A stretch of DNA of 64,000 nt, from contig NZ_CP080439.1 of NCBI RefSeq assembly GCF_021216655.1, positions 9,133 through 73,132 on the forward strand. Reading direction: 5' to 3'. The position numbers were made by a program, and so were the translations under genes. This document shows, piece by piece, positions 8,648 to 17,644 of this stretch. Position 1 is the first letter of the stretch, and each line of letters begins with the position of its first letter. This DNA comes from Clavibacter michiganensis (lineage in GTDB: Bacteria > Actinomycetota > Actinomycetes > Actinomycetales > Microbacteriaceae). Below the pieces are notes generated by a model, which saw nothing but the letters and a program-made list of their open reading frames with translations, was not told the origin of the DNA and ran no database searches.

Positions 8648-8833
8648 TCAGCCGCGCCGGAGACGGGTACGTCCGGCGTAGGTCCCCGAGATCACCTGAT
8701 CACCCATCCGCTGGGCATCGGACTGGTTCTCGTAGCCCTGGCTCCCGTAGGTCGCGATGACCTAACCGTTGTCCGCGGTCAACTGCCATGCCCATCGCCC
8801 GTCGGTTCGCTTGTAAGTCAGCTGCGTTGCCAT
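8648..8833 (-). pseudogene. DUF1508 (YegP-like) gene interrupted by an amber codon
   Basis: From ATG 8833 the frame encodes a 61-residue DUF1508 protein: YKRTDGRWAWQLTADNG, then TAG at 8764-8762, then VIATYGSQGYENQSDAQRMGDQVI to a TGA at 8650-8648. Both sides of the stop match the family pattern (strand-Asn-Gly-(x)-VIA-SQ-Y), and the frame is otherwise intact. Unless the amber codon is read through, the product is a 23-residue stub. Confidence 0.7.
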
Positions 8834-8854
8834 CTCTGCTCCTCGTCGTTGACG

Positions 8855-9112
8855 GCGCTTGCGCAGATGGAGCTCGAGATCAAGCGGGAGCGGATAACGG
8901 ACTCGGTGTCGAAGCGGCGGGCTGCGGGCAAGGACCTGGGCGGCCGGCGCCAGGCCTTCACCGACAGCCAGGTCAAGAACGCGGCCCGACTGATCGATGC
9001 CGGAGAGTCGTCCGCTCAGGTCGCGCGCGACATGGGCATGTCGAGAGCGACGCTATACCGGCGACTTCGGGCCATCGAGCGGGCCGAGGCAATCGCCGCG
9101 GCGTCGAACTAA
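8855..9112 (+). pseudogene. C-terminal fragment of a serine recombinase
   Basis: The frame contains the end of a resolvase catalytic domain (LAQMELEIKRERITDSVSKRRAAGK) and a complete helix-turn-helix (AARLIDAGESSAQVARDMGMSRATLYRRL). The N-terminal catalytic part with the active Ser is missing. It belongs to a different subgroup from the intact resolvase at 53.5 kb, so it marks a separate, lost mobile element. Confidence 0.75.
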
Positions 9113-9310
9113 GAGGACGGGGAGGGCTCTGCAACAGCCGTGCCCACCGCCCTGTTTCAGTGAGACATGCGACCGCCGAGAGGGCGCGGTTGTATGGCGG
9201 CCACCTAGCGCGTCTACTGTGCCCGATCCGTGTGCATCCGGAACCGTGAGACCGTTTCGTCGACCTGAGCGGGCGAGGGTGGTAATGGGTGCTTTGGTGG
9301 GGTTCTTGCT

Positions 9311-10018
9311 TTAGTTGCCGCAGTGACTGTTTCCGAGGTCGGGGAACTTGATGTAGAGGTACTTCAGGTGCCTGGTGTTGCAGCTCAACGAGACTGACCC
9401 CAGGGTGATGAACGGGACGGCACCGATACTGACGAAGATTGCGGAGGCGAGCAACCCGAACGCTCCCGCAACAATCGCTGCAATGCCCGCCGCTGTTCCG
9501 CCTCCGAGGAGGGCACCTCCAGTGGGAGCGGTGATCCTGACGGTAGCCCAGTGGTGGAACAGGCGCTTGAACTTATGCCACAGCGATAGCTGCGTGCCGA
9601 CCTGCGCGTCGGGCGCGGGGGTGGCCGTCTCCTGCAGGACCTGGGCTTGATTCTGGCTCCTGTCGCTGCCCGACTCTCCCCAAGCGGCGACGCTGCCGGT
9701 ACTGCGAAGCTCCTCCACCTCGGCCGCCATGCCTCGCGCCATGGTCGCTCGGTCCAAAGCGGGGGCTCCTTGCGCGCGCCCGGCAACACTCGCGTCGACG
9801 AGCTGGTCGACGGTGATGCGCCCATCGACCACATCCTGCAGGAACGACCCGTCCTGCACGGCGATGGCGACCGACTTCTCAGCAGCATTCGCTGCCGGGA
9901 CCCCCGTCAGGAGAGACCCGACGATGCCGAGCATCGCGACCGTGGCAAGAATGGGCCAACTCCGATGACGGTGGTCCTGGAGGGTCGAAGAGAAGTGTGA
10001 TGAGACTGAGTGCTGCAT
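9311..10018 (-). CDS. Secreted protein with Gly-rich hydrophobic domain
   Basis: This 235-residue protein has a signal peptide (hydrophobic core at about residues 18-38, cleavage near AANAAEK), an Ala/Glu-rich middle, then the basic patch SLWHKFKRLF. A long Gly/Ala-rich hydrophobic region at about 150-205 could form two membrane helices, and the C-terminus has two Cys (LSCNTRHLKYLYIKFPDLGNSHCGN). It shares this layout with the protein at 210-752. The ATG at 10018 is chosen because it places the signal peptide correctly; an upstream frame to 10060 is open. Function unknown; pore-forming or envelope-acting roles are conceivable. Confidence 0.65.
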   Translation of the reverse strand: MQHSVSSHFSSTLQDHRHRSWPILATVAMLGIVGSLLTGVPAANAAEKSVAIAVQDGSFLQDVVDGRITVDQLVDASVAGRAQGAPALDRATMARGMAAEVEELRSTGSVAAWGESGSDRSQNQAQVLQETATPAPDAQVGTQLSLWHKFKRLFHHWATVRITAPTGGALLGGGTAAGIAAIVAGAFGLLASAIFVSIGAVPFITLGSVSLSCNTRHLKYLYIKFPDLGNSHCGN

Positions 10019-10221
10019 GGGAGCCTGTTCGGTCGGGCAAAACCGGATGGGTAAGCACACAAGCTACGAGGCGGCCGGCATCCTTTGGCTAGTTCTGCAC
10101 AGGCAGGTGCTCCTCGACGACGCGCCTGTCGCAGCCAACCGGTTTCGCGGCGCAGTGTGGACTGACGGGCAACGTGCCGCAGGGATCAGGTACATGGTCC
10201 CTTCGGCGGACCAGTGCCCGT

Positions 10222-10251
10222 ACCACTTACCTGAGGCGCACGTTCCGCGAC
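10222..10251 (+). repeat. 30-bp dispersed repeat, copy 1
   Basis: This stretch matches 54190-54220 in the same orientation at about 27 of 31 positions; both contain ACC-TGAG-CGCA-GTTCCGCGAC. Copy 2 lies next to the resolvase gene, so the pair may be transposon-end or resolution-site sequence. The rest of 10019-10334 shows no gene. Confidence 0.45.
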
Positions 10252-10334
10252 GCTGCGGTAGTCCGGTAAGGGATCCCTCGATGAGACGTAATCCTCGTGC
10301 TCGGGTGCATCACTCCCCATGTCATCGCCATATA

Positions 10335-10378
10335 GTTGTGTGGTACAGAAGTGGCGCAGAGAGGTGTTGTGTGGCACA
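10335..10378 (+). promoter_or_regulatory. Direct-repeat operator of the toxin-antitoxin pair
   Basis: Two copies of GTTGTGTGGYACA (10335-10347 and 10366-10378), 31 bp apart (about three helical turns), lie just upstream of the toxin start at 10387. This is the arrangement expected for cooperative binding of a ribbon-helix-helix antitoxin to its own promoter. Confidence 0.6.
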
Positions 10379-10386
10379 ATAGTCAT

Positions 10387-10659
10387 ATGGGCATCGACTT
10401 CACGCGCAGCGCAGGCAAGCACCACATCCCCGGGCCCGACGCGCTGCATGCGATCAAGAACGCGGTGTGGAGCTCCACACAGGTGAAGGTGAACGAGGGT
10501 GACCCGCGTAGCCAGCGGCGGGTGTTCGTTGGCCCGCAGCACGCGCAGACGGATCGGCTCATTGAAGTGCTCGTGGAGCTCAAGCCCGGCGGGTTCGTGG
10601 TCTACCACGTGATGGAGCTTGGCTCGTACTACCGAAAGCTGATGGAGGAGGAGAAGTGA
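10387..10659 (+). CDS. Putative toxin of a type II toxin-antitoxin pair
   Basis: This 90-residue protein (MGIDFTRSAGKHHIPGPDAL..., ending in FVVYHVMELGSYYRKLMEEEK) has the size and alpha-beta pattern of small RelE/BrnT-fold toxins: an N-terminal helix with a basic His-containing segment, then VFVGPQ, TDRLIEVLVEL and VYHVM strands. It is encoded directly before a ribbon-helix-helix protein gene with a GTGA overlap, toxin first, as in brnTA and higBA. The start at ATG 10387 follows the operator repeats closely. Target unknown; assignment rests on context and size. Confidence 0.6.
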   Translation: MGIDFTRSAGKHHIPGPDALHAIKNAVWSSTQVKVNEGDPRSQRRVFVGPQHAQTDRLIEVLVELKPGGFVVYHVMELGSYYRKLMEEEK

Positions 10660-11030
10660 CACTCTCGAAGAAGGACCAGGACCGCTACGACCGCATGGCG
10701 GCAATCGAGGAGACGTCGACGGGTGCGACGCTGCCCGGCGATAGCGCGCACGGCGCTGACGCTGCCGAGATCGGGGCGCAGCTGCTCCTCGACGCGCTCG
10801 GCAGCGAGGCGGCCGTCTCCAAGGCAATCGGCCGGCCGAAGCTGGGTGGCGCGGCGCCGGACGGCGAGCACTCGCCAACCATCCACGTCCGCCTTCCCCG
10901 GGACCGCAAGGACCGTCTGGAGCAGCTGCGAATCGTGCAGCGCCGCAAGTACGCAGCAGATCTGGTCCGGGACGCGATCGACGAGTACCTCGATCGGCAC
11001 AAGGACGACCTGCACCGCGTCGCGGGCTGA
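10656..11030 (+). CDS. Ribbon-helix-helix antitoxin
   Basis: This 124-residue protein begins at GTG 10656, overlapping the toxin stop by four bases. The C-terminal part (about residues 75-118) carries a ribbon-helix-helix motif: IHVRLPRDRKDRLEQLRIVQRRKYAADLVRDAIDEYL. The N-terminal half is acidic and probably contacts the toxin. It should bind the GTTGTGTGGYACA repeats and repress the pair. A short GC hairpin follows the stop codon. Confidence 0.7.
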   Translation: MTLSKKDQDRYDRMAAIEETSTGATLPGDSAHGADAAEIGAQLLLDALGSEAAVSKAIGRPKLGGAAPDGEHSPTIHVRLPRDRKDRLEQLRIVQRRKYAADLVRDAIDEYLDRHKDDLHRVAG

Positions 11031-11337
11031 GAAACGCGGGCGGTCGCCCGAACAACCCCCGCCACGCCTGATGTCGAGTCGTGATCGAGGGGGTCTAGTC
11101 GCGCATCGAGGCGCCGCGGCTTCGTTCCGCTGCGCTCCACGAACCCGCGCCCATGAACTGTGTGGGGTGCGCTCAGGAGGCGGCGGGTGCTGTGGCATCG
11201 TGACCGCGAGCCCTCGCCTGGTCATGGCTACCGTGCTGATCCTGGCGAGCCGCGAAGGATGTGACGGGGTGCGGCCTGTGGTTCTCGTTCGGGTCCGACA
11301 TGACGACTTCACCGACGACGACCTGGCATCGAAGAGA

Positions 11338-11934
11338 GTGAGGGCAGCAGGCGTGCGAGCGTGGTTTGAGCAGGCGAAGGTGACGACCAACGGACGCCGT
11401 GGGCTCGTGGTGTTCCTGAGCTACCTGTTCGTGCTGCCTGTGACGCTCCTTGTGGCAGAGGTCGCGCTGCTCATCGGTGCGACAACGCTCGCGGGTGCAA
11501 GCGCTGTCATCACCTTCGGGCTAGGTCTCTTCACCGTCCCCATGGCCGCGGTCGCGCAGGGCTACGGCCGCGCACCAGACGCGCTGTCGCCAACCACGGG
11601 GGTGGTCTGGCATCTCACGTCGCAGCTCTGGGACGTCGGGGACAGGGTTGTCCTCGAGCGGCACCGGTGCCGTTTGCGGTCCTGCATGCAGCGATCGGAT
11701 CGGCCGTTCGCCCGTCCGCGTCGCGCGGTGTTCGTCTTCACGGCAGATCCGGCGGATGCGCACGTGCGAGGGAACGTGACCCGGAGCCGGGCCCGCTACC
11801 TCTACCGACTGGACATCAGCGAGACGCACGGGCAGGTCTTTCAGCGCGGCATCGCGGTCGCTATCGCGGGCGATGTTCACGCCACCGTCTCGGCACGTAG
11901 AACCCTCACCGCGACCGACGTACCGACGCTCTAA
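11338..11934 (+). CDS. Membrane protein of unknown function
   Basis: This 198-residue protein has two membrane helices near the N-terminus (about residues 17-40 and 48-75: LVVFLSYLFVLPVTLLVAEVAL and GASAVITFGLGLFTVPMAAVAQG), then a soluble basic domain of about 115 residues with good coding bias. The start is uncertain: GTG 11338 is used, while ATG 11224 in the same frame would add 38 residues. The 307 bp between 11031 and 11337 hold a hairpin at about 11036-11050 and nothing else clear. Family not recognised. Confidence 0.5.
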   Translation: MRAAGVRAWFEQAKVTTNGRRGLVVFLSYLFVLPVTLLVAEVALLIGATTLAGASAVITFGLGLFTVPMAAVAQGYGRAPDALSPTTGVVWHLTSQLWDVGDRVVLERHRCRLRSCMQRSDRPFARPRRAVFVFTADPADAHVRGNVTRSRARYLYRLDISETHGQVFQRGIAVAIAGDVHATVSARRTLTATDVPTL

Positions 11935-11962
11935 CGAGCAAGCCGCGCAGTGCGGCCGGTCC

Positions 11963-12403
11963 TCACCACGTCGGCGGGGTGCGGTATCTCCGTGGGTCGT
12001 CGATCGGCCGAGTCGTGTCCTCCACGGGAGCAACGACCATGCCGGGGAGTCGGGAGGCGAGCTTCACGAACAGCTGCCCGGACTGCTCGTTGGGCGACTC
12101 CACCGTCCACGTCCGGCCGGGGTAAAGCTCGATGAGCGCGCGCACCATCGCGTCGGCCCAGCCATCGCGGCGCCGCGCGGCCTGGACGACGATGTTCGTC
12201 ACGAGCCCCTGATCGGTGTCGTGGAACACCTTGAATCGCATCTCGGTGTCCCTCGTCTCCGCGCGCCGATACCAGCCGTTCGGATGTGACCTGTGTCGGG
12301 GCACCGGGTGCAGGAAGGCAACGAGCGTGAATTCGTCCTCGGTCTGTTCTGTGACTCGGAACCGACGTCCATCGAGCGTCACGTCACGGTGCGACCGCGC
12401 CAC
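11963..12403 (-). CDS. Hypothetical protein downstream of the coiled-coil HTH protein
   Basis: This 146-residue protein starts at GTG 12403, two bases after the TAA of the preceding gene, so it is translationally coupled. It is mostly beta-rich and ends with an alpha/beta section (DGWADAMVRALIELYPGRTWTVESPNEQSGQLFVKLASRL) resembling the last part of a GNAT-like fold: helix, strand, a loop with Asn-Glu-Gln, helix. No acetyl-CoA-binding loop can be assigned. Possibly an inactive or divergent acetyltransferase; function unknown. Confidence 0.55.
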   Translation of the reverse strand: MARSHRDVTLDGRRFRVTEQTEDEFTLVAFLHPVPRHRSHPNGWYRRAETRDTEMRFKVFHDTDQGLVTNIVVQAARRRDGWADAMVRALIELYPGRTWTVESPNEQSGQLFVKLASRLPGMVVAPVEDTTRPIDDPRRYRTPPTW

Positions 12404-12404
12404 C

Positions 12405-12824
12405 TTAGGCCTCGGAGGGGGCGTAATCCTCGCGGCGAGCGTCCTCGTCCTGGACGGCGGCTGCTGCGTCGCCGATGGCGCTCGGGGCGGATGAGGGGGT
12501 GCCTCGGGTGGCCTTTCTGACCTCGCGCGCGGTGATGCCGAGGCGTGCCGCGACTTCGGCCGGGTTGGCGCCGGCGTCGAGCATGCGTGCGATGACCTGC
12601 TCGGCGTCGTCGCGTGCCTTTCGCGTCTGCTGCTCCGCCCGCTCCCGGAGCTTCGCGATCTCACGCTCGGTCTCGTCGTTCGTTGCGTCCACGGAGTCGA
12701 TGGCCACGAAGTAGTCGGCCGCGAGCTGTTCGAGCTTGTCTTGCAGCTCGCGGAACTGCGCCGCCATCTCTCGTGCTCGACGCCGTGCGTCGGTCTGCTT
12801 TGCGGACTTGCGGAGTTCGGCCAT
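12405..12824 (-). CDS. Coiled-coil protein with C-terminal helix-turn-helix
   Basis: This 139-residue protein begins at ATG 12824 after a GGGGGA ribosome-binding sequence. Residues 5-85 are charged and form a long predicted coiled coil (alternating Arg/Glu/Ala). Residues 90-115 form a helix-turn-helix (ARMLDAGANPAEVAARLGITAREVRKATRG), followed by an Ala/Asp tail. The layout is typical of small plasmid DNA-binding or replication-accessory proteins. First gene of a two-gene unit transcribed away from traA. Confidence 0.6.
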   Translation of the reverse strand: MAELRKSAKQTDARRRAREMAAQFRELQDKLEQLAADYFVAIDSVDATNDETEREIAKLRERAEQQTRKARDDAEQVIARMLDAGANPAEVAARLGITAREVRKATRGTPSSAPSAIGDAAAAVQDEDARREDYAPSEA

Positions 12825-12959
12825 GTGGGTCCCCCTTGCTCGATGACCGGACCAGTATGCACGGCCCGCCCCCGCGCGTCCCACGGGGCGGCACAAGGCG
12901 GCGGGGCCTCGACTTCGGGGGAGTGGGCGAGGCTGGCTCGGCTGTTGCTTCTCGACACG

Positions 12960-13138
12960 CTGACGGGCGTGCTCCTCGTTCCTCGTCGCTCACCCGTGCG
13001 GTCTCAAAGCACAGCCGCATGAGCGTTGCTCATGGCCGATCTTCTCTCCCTTCGTCCAACGGTGAGCACGCTCGTTCCTCGCCTGCTCACCGCAGTCCTC
13101 CGGTCATCAGTTCGTCACACCTCAGGCATTACAAATGA
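12960..13138. promoter_or_regulatory. Candidate origin of transfer (oriT) upstream of traA
   Basis: This non-coding stretch immediately before the relaxase gene contains two clear inverted repeats: CATGAGC-GTT-GCTCATG (13018-13034) and GGTGAGCA-N15-TGCTCACC (13061-13091). A direct repeat (CTCGTTCCTCG...GCTCACC at about 12972 and about 13071) overlaps the second. MobF relaxases usually nick next to such repeats beside their own gene. The nic site itself cannot be identified from sequence alone. The region also lies between divergent genes and must contain their promoters. Nothing else is visible in 12825-13156. Confidence 0.45.
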
Positions 13139-13156
13139 ATGAGGTACCCTGACCGC

Positions 13157-16100
13157 GTGATGACGATGCATATCCTCTCCGCGGGGGACGGGTATGCGTA
13201 CTACACGAGCGAGGTCGCCACCGGCGACGCGAAGCGCGACCGGGACCGTGATCTCGGCGACTACTACACCGTTGACGGCAACCCGCCGGGCCGCTGGATG
13301 GGCCGCGGGGCCGACGTCCTGGGCGTCTCCGGGACGGTCACCGAGGACCAGATGAAGGCCCTCTACGGTGAGGGGCTGCACCCGGACGCGGACCGCATTA
13401 TCGCCGACGCTCTCGGCGAAGGTGTCTCCGCGAAGGAGGCGCAGCAGCGCGCCAAGCTCGGCCGCTCGTACTACGCCTACCGTGCAGGACCCGCCACTCT
13501 GCAGGGGCGGATCCAGGCCGGCTACGACACGTTCCAGCGCCTCAACGGCCACGAGCCCGACGCCGAGGAACGCCGCCTCATCCGCGCCCGCGAGGGCGCG
13601 CAGGCGTTCCGCGACGCGAAGGGACGGGAGCCGGCGGACAAGGAGGAGCTCGGGAAGTTCATCACCGCCGCTACCCGCCCCGACCAGACTGCGGTCGCCG
13701 GGTTCGACCTCGTGTGCTCCCCGTCGAAGAGCATCTCCGTGCTCTGGGCACTCGGCGACGCTGAGACCCGGAAGGCCATCGAGGCCGCCCAGGAGCAGGC
13801 CGTGCGCGACACGGTCGGCTACCTCGAGCGCGAGGCGATCGCCACCCGTGCCGGTACCAACGGGGTCGCGCAGATCGAGGTCGAGGGAGGCATCGCGGCG
13901 ACCGTGTTCCGTCACTACGACTCCCGGAACGGGGACCCGCAGCTGCACGACCACGTCGTGGTCGCGAACAAGGTCAAGGGCGTCGACGGCAAGTGGCGCA
14001 CCATCGACTCCAAGCTCCTGCACCGCATGAACGTGCCCGCGTCGGAGTTCTACAACGCCGCCGTCATGTCCGAGGTGTGCCGCCGCCTCGGCGTCACCAC
14101 GACCGCCCGGGTCCCCTCCCCCGGCAAGCGGCCGGTGATGGAGATCGCGGGCGTCGACCCGGACCTGATCGACACGTTCTCCTCCCGCTCCACCTCCATC
14201 CGCGCGACGACCGGGCGGCTCGTCGAGGAGTACCAGCGCGACCACGGCCGCGCGCCAGACGCGAAGACCCTCATCGCCATCGCGCAGCAGGCGACCCTGG
14301 AGACCCGGCCGCAGAAGGACCACGTCCGCTCCCCCCAGGCCATCCACGAGGCCGCCGTCGCGCGCGTCGGCATCGACCGCGCCGCCGGCCTCGTCGACGC
14401 CGCGCGCGCCCTCTCGCCCACGAACAAGGAGGCCGCGAGCGTCGACGTCGACGAGATCACCGCGCAGGTGCTCCGCACGGTTGAAGAGCACCACGCGGTG
14501 TGGGGCGCGCACGTCATCGAGGCCGAAGCACGCCGGCACCTCGCCGCCCGCATCCCCGACCAGAGCGTCGCGGAACCCCTCGTGCAGCAGGTCACCCGTG
14601 CCGCCCTGGGCGGATCGGTGACACTCACTCCCCCGTCCCCGCACGGCGCCTTCACACCGCTCACGCGGTCGGACGGGTCGAGCATCTACGACCACAAGGG
14701 CAAGACCCTGTTCACGTCGACGCGGATCCTCGACGCCGAGGACCAGCTCCTCGACGCCGCCCGCACCCGCACCGTCTCCCCCATCAACCGAGACATGTTC
14801 GAGCGCACAGCCGCCCAGCACACCGGCCCGCTCGACGCCGGCCAACGGGATCTCGCGCGCGAATTCGCGACCTCGGACCGCGAGCTCGTGGTCGGCATCG
14901 GCCCCGCCGGCGCCGGCAAGACGACCGCGCTGCGCCTGGCCGCGACCGCGCTCGAGGACGGCGGCCGCCGCATGATCGGCCTCGCCCCCTCCGCCCCCGC
15001 GGCGTCCGTGATCGCGGAAGCGGTCGGCATCGAGGCGACCACCATCCACGGGTTCCTGACCGCCCACGCGCAGGCGGAGCTGCCGGCGAAGTACGAGATC
15101 CGCGCCGGCGACGTCCTGGTCGTCGACGAGGCCGGCATGGCCGGCACCCAGCGCCTCGCCGCCCTGCACACCATCGCCCGCGAGTACGGCGCGCACCTGC
15201 GCCTCATCGGCGACGACCGCCAGCTGTCTGCCGTTGAGGCCGGTGGGGCGCTGCGCCTGATCGACCGCGAGCTGGGGTCCGTGCGCCTCGAGCACGTCCA
15301 CCGCTTCCAGGACGCCGACGAGGCAGAGGCGTCCTTGCACCTGCGCGACCCGCTGCGCCCCGGCGACCCGTTCGCCTGGTACCAGGCCAACGATCGCATC
15401 ATCGGCGGCGACGTCGACCGGATGACCGACGCCGTGTTCGCCGGCTGGCAGACCGACACCGATGCCGGTCTCCGCTCGCTCATGCTCGCCCCCACCGGCG
15501 CCACCGTCACCGAGCTCAACGCCCGCGCCCAGGCCCACCGCATCGCCGCCGGCACCGTCACCGGCACCCACTCGGTGAAGCTCCGCGACGACCTCTCCGC
15601 GCACGTCGGCGACGTCATCGCTACCCGCCGCAACGAGTCGCTCCTGCGGATCCAGAACGGCCGCGACCGCGTCAAGAACGGAGACCTCTGGCAGGTCACC
15701 CGCATTGGCGCCGACGGATCCCTCGACGTCGTCCACCGCGACCACGCCGCGCCCGTCACGCTCCCTGCCGGCTACGTGCGCGAGCACGTCGAGCTCGGCT
15801 ACGCCCGCACCATCAGCCGCTCCCAGGGACTCACCGCCGACACCAGCCACGTCCTCGGCGACGAGAGCATGACCCGCGAGACCGCCTACACCGGCCTCAC
15901 CCGCGGCAAGCAGTCCAACCGCCTCTACCTCGACGTTGCCGACGGCGCCACCGTCGACGACGCGCTCGAGCAGATCGCCGCCCGCTCCGACGCGATGCTC
16001 TCCGCGCACGAGACCATCCGTGCCGAGCAGGACCGCGTCGACGACCTGGTCACCCTCATCGACCAGCACGCCGATGTCGCCGAGCGCGCCGGCGAGATCC

Positions 16101-17644
16101 GCTACGGACGGATTGCCGAGGCCGCCCTCGGCACCAGCCTCGCCACCACCCTGCAGTCGCAGGAGAGCTGGGGCGCCGTCGCGGCCGCGCTCCGGCACGC
16201 CGAGGACTACGGATTCAGCCCCGTCGGCACCCTCCGCGTCGCCTACGAGCAGCGCGAGCTGGGGACGGCCGACGATGTGCCGGCGGTGCTGTCGTGGCGC
16301 ATCGAACGCGCACTCGAGAAGATCGACGCCCCCAGGCGCTCCGTCATGGATCTGCCCGACGTCGACGGCGTCGCCGCGTGGATCGCGGACGCTCGCCTGC
16401 AGGACAACGACCTGGTGCCCGAGGACTGGCGCGAGCACCTGCACGAGCGCCACCACTACATCGGCGTCCGCCTCAAGGAGCGCGGCGCCGCCCTCGCGGC
16501 CGAGCGCCCCGCCTGGACCGACGCGCTCGGCGCCGTCCCCTCGCACCCCAAGCGGATGGTCGCCTGGCATCAGCTCGCCGCCGAGGTCGACGTCCTCCGC
16601 ACCAAGTACCGCGTCGACCCGGCCGAGCCGCTGGCCATCCCGGCGACGCTGCGCGGGAACGAGATCGCCGACCGGCTGCAGCAGCGCGTCACGGCCATGC
16701 ACAAGGCGTCCCTGCTCCTCACGGCCGAACCGATCGCCCTGGACACCCGCCAGCGGTACGCGGCGCACTTCACCGCCCGCGTCGACGACGTCCGTGCGAC
16801 GCTCGCCACGCCGGTAGCCCTCACCGCGGCCGCGGCCGCGATCGCGCAGCAGGCTCCCGCCGTGGTAGCGACGACGACAGCCGTGGCCACAGAGCTCGCC
16901 ACGGAGCCCACTCCGCAGGCGCCCACCGTCGAGACCGCACCTGCGGCCACGACCGATACCGAGACCACGAGCGTGGCCACGGCGTCCCCAACCACCGAAC
17001 AGGAAGGAACCACCATGAGCGACCCACTCGACGAGACCCTCGAACACGTTGGCCGGCACGTGGGACGAACCACGCAGACCGTCACCTCGGAGATCAGCCG
17101 GCAGATCCAGCGCGCCAACGACGAACGGCGCCGGCAGCTGCAGGACGCCCAGCGCAAGGCAGAGCGCGACCGCGAACAGGCGGTCCGCGAGGCCGAGCGC
17201 AAGGCCGAACGGGTGCGGGAGAAGGCAGAGCAGGCCGCGGCGCGGGAGCAGGAGCGCGCCGATCGGCTCGAGGCCCGCTACGGCCGCCCCGAGGACGGGC
17301 TCGAGGGGGCTGCTGCCCTCGCGGCCATCGACGAGGTTGAAGTCGCGATCGTCGCCGCCGGCCGCGATGACGTCGCAGGTATCGAGGACCGGACGGCGAC
17401 CGACGCGGCGGCGATCACCTCCGACGGCCGCGATGCGACGCAGGCGGAGACGGAGGCGATCGAATCCGATGCGCAGGGCGACGGCGCCGGGTACACGAGC
17501 CGCGAGCTCGAGGAGCGCGACATGCTCCGTGATGCCGGCATCGACCCCGACGAGCGGTCCACCGACGTCGGCGCCGACAGCTCGTGGACGGACCAGCCGG
17601 CGGCACCGGAGATCTCGCGCGGTGACGACGGCCTGGAGCGCTGA
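13157..17644 (+). CDS. traA: MobF-family conjugative relaxase-helicase TraA
   Basis: This protein of about 1,495 residues nicks oriT and unwinds the transferred strand. The N-terminal TrwC-type relaxase domain has the usual opening (HILSAGDGYAYYTSEV), candidate catalytic tyrosines, and the metal-binding histidine motif in YDSRNGDPQLHDHVVVANK (about residue 255-270). The RecD-like helicase follows, with Walker A GPAGAGKTT (about 582) and Walker B LVVDEAGM (about 655). A later helicase motif, TYTGLTRGKQSNRLYLDV-like (about 910-930), is also present. The C-terminal 250 residues are Ala/Thr-rich and then a long Arg/Glu/Ala coiled coil, probably for contacts with the coupling protein. GTG 13157 or ATG 13160 fits the conserved N-terminus; ATG 13139 is less likely. 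The stop codon lies inside the shared terminator hairpin. Confidence 0.93.
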   Translation: MMTMHILSAGDGYAYYTSEVATGDAKRDRDRDLGDYYTVDGNPPGRWMGRGADVLGVSGTVTEDQMKALYGEGLHPDADRIIADALGEGVSAKEAQQRAKLGRSYYAYRAGPATLQGRIQAGYDTFQRLNGHEPDAEERRLIRAREGAQAFRDAKGREPADKEELGKFITAATRPDQTAVAGFDLVCSPSKSISVLWALGDAETRKAIEAAQEQAVRDTVGYLEREAIATRAGTNGVAQIEVEGGIAATVFRHYDSRNGDPQLHDHVVVANKVKGVDGKWRTIDSKLLHRMNVPASEFYNAAVMSEVCRRLGVTTTARVPSPGKRPVMEIAGVDPDLIDTFSSRSTSIRATTGRLVEEYQRDHGRAPDAKTLIAIAQQATLETRPQKDHVRSPQAIHEAAVARVGIDRAAGLVDAARALSPTNKEAASVDVDEITAQVLRTVEEHHAVWGAHVIEAEARRHLAARIPDQSVAEPLVQQVTRAALGGSVTLTPPSPHGAFTPLTRSDGSSIYDHKGKTLFTSTRILDAEDQLLDAARTRTVSPINRDMFERTAAQHTGPLDAGQRDLAREFATSDRELVVGIGPAGAGKTTALRLAATALEDGGRRMIGLAPSAPAASVIAEAVGIEATTIHGFLTAHAQAELPAKYEIRAGDVLVVDEAGMAGTQRLAALHTIAREYGAHLRLIGDDRQLSAVEAGGALRLIDRELGSVRLEHVHRFQDADEAEASLHLRDPLRPGDPFAWYQANDRIIGGDVDRMTDAVFAGWQTDTDAGLRSLMLAPTGATVTELNARAQAHRIAAGTVTGTHSVKLRDDLSAHVGDVIATRRNESLLRIQNGRDRVKNGDLWQVTRIGADGSLDVVHRDHAAPVTLPAGYVREHVELGYARTISRSQGLTADTSHVLGDESMTRETAYTGLTRGKQSNRLYLDVADGATVDDALEQIAARSDAMLSAHETIRAEQDRVDDLVTLIDQHADVAERAGEIRYGRIAEAALGTSLATTLQSQESWGAVAAALRHAEDYGFSPVGTLRVAYEQRELGTADDVPAVLSWRIERALEKIDAPRRSVMDLPDVDGVAAWIADARLQDNDLVPEDWREHLHERHHYIGVRLKERGAALAAERPAWTDALGAVPSHPKRMVAWHQLAAEVDVLRTKYRVDPAEPLAIPATLRGNEIADRLQQRVTAMHKASLLLTAEPIALDTRQRYAAHFTARVDDVRATLATPVALTAAAAAIAQQAPAVVATTTAVATELATEPTPQAPTVETAPAATTDTETTSVATASPTTEQEGTTMSDPLDETLEHVGRHVGRTTQTVTSEISRQIQRANDERRRQLQDAQRKAERDREQAVREAERKAERVREKAEQAAAREQERADRLEARYGRPEDGLEGAAALAAIDEVEVAIVAAGRDDVAGIEDRTATDAAAITSDGRDATQAETEAIESDAQGDGAGYTSRELEERDMLRDAGIDPDERSTDVGADSSWTDQPAAPEISRGDDGLER

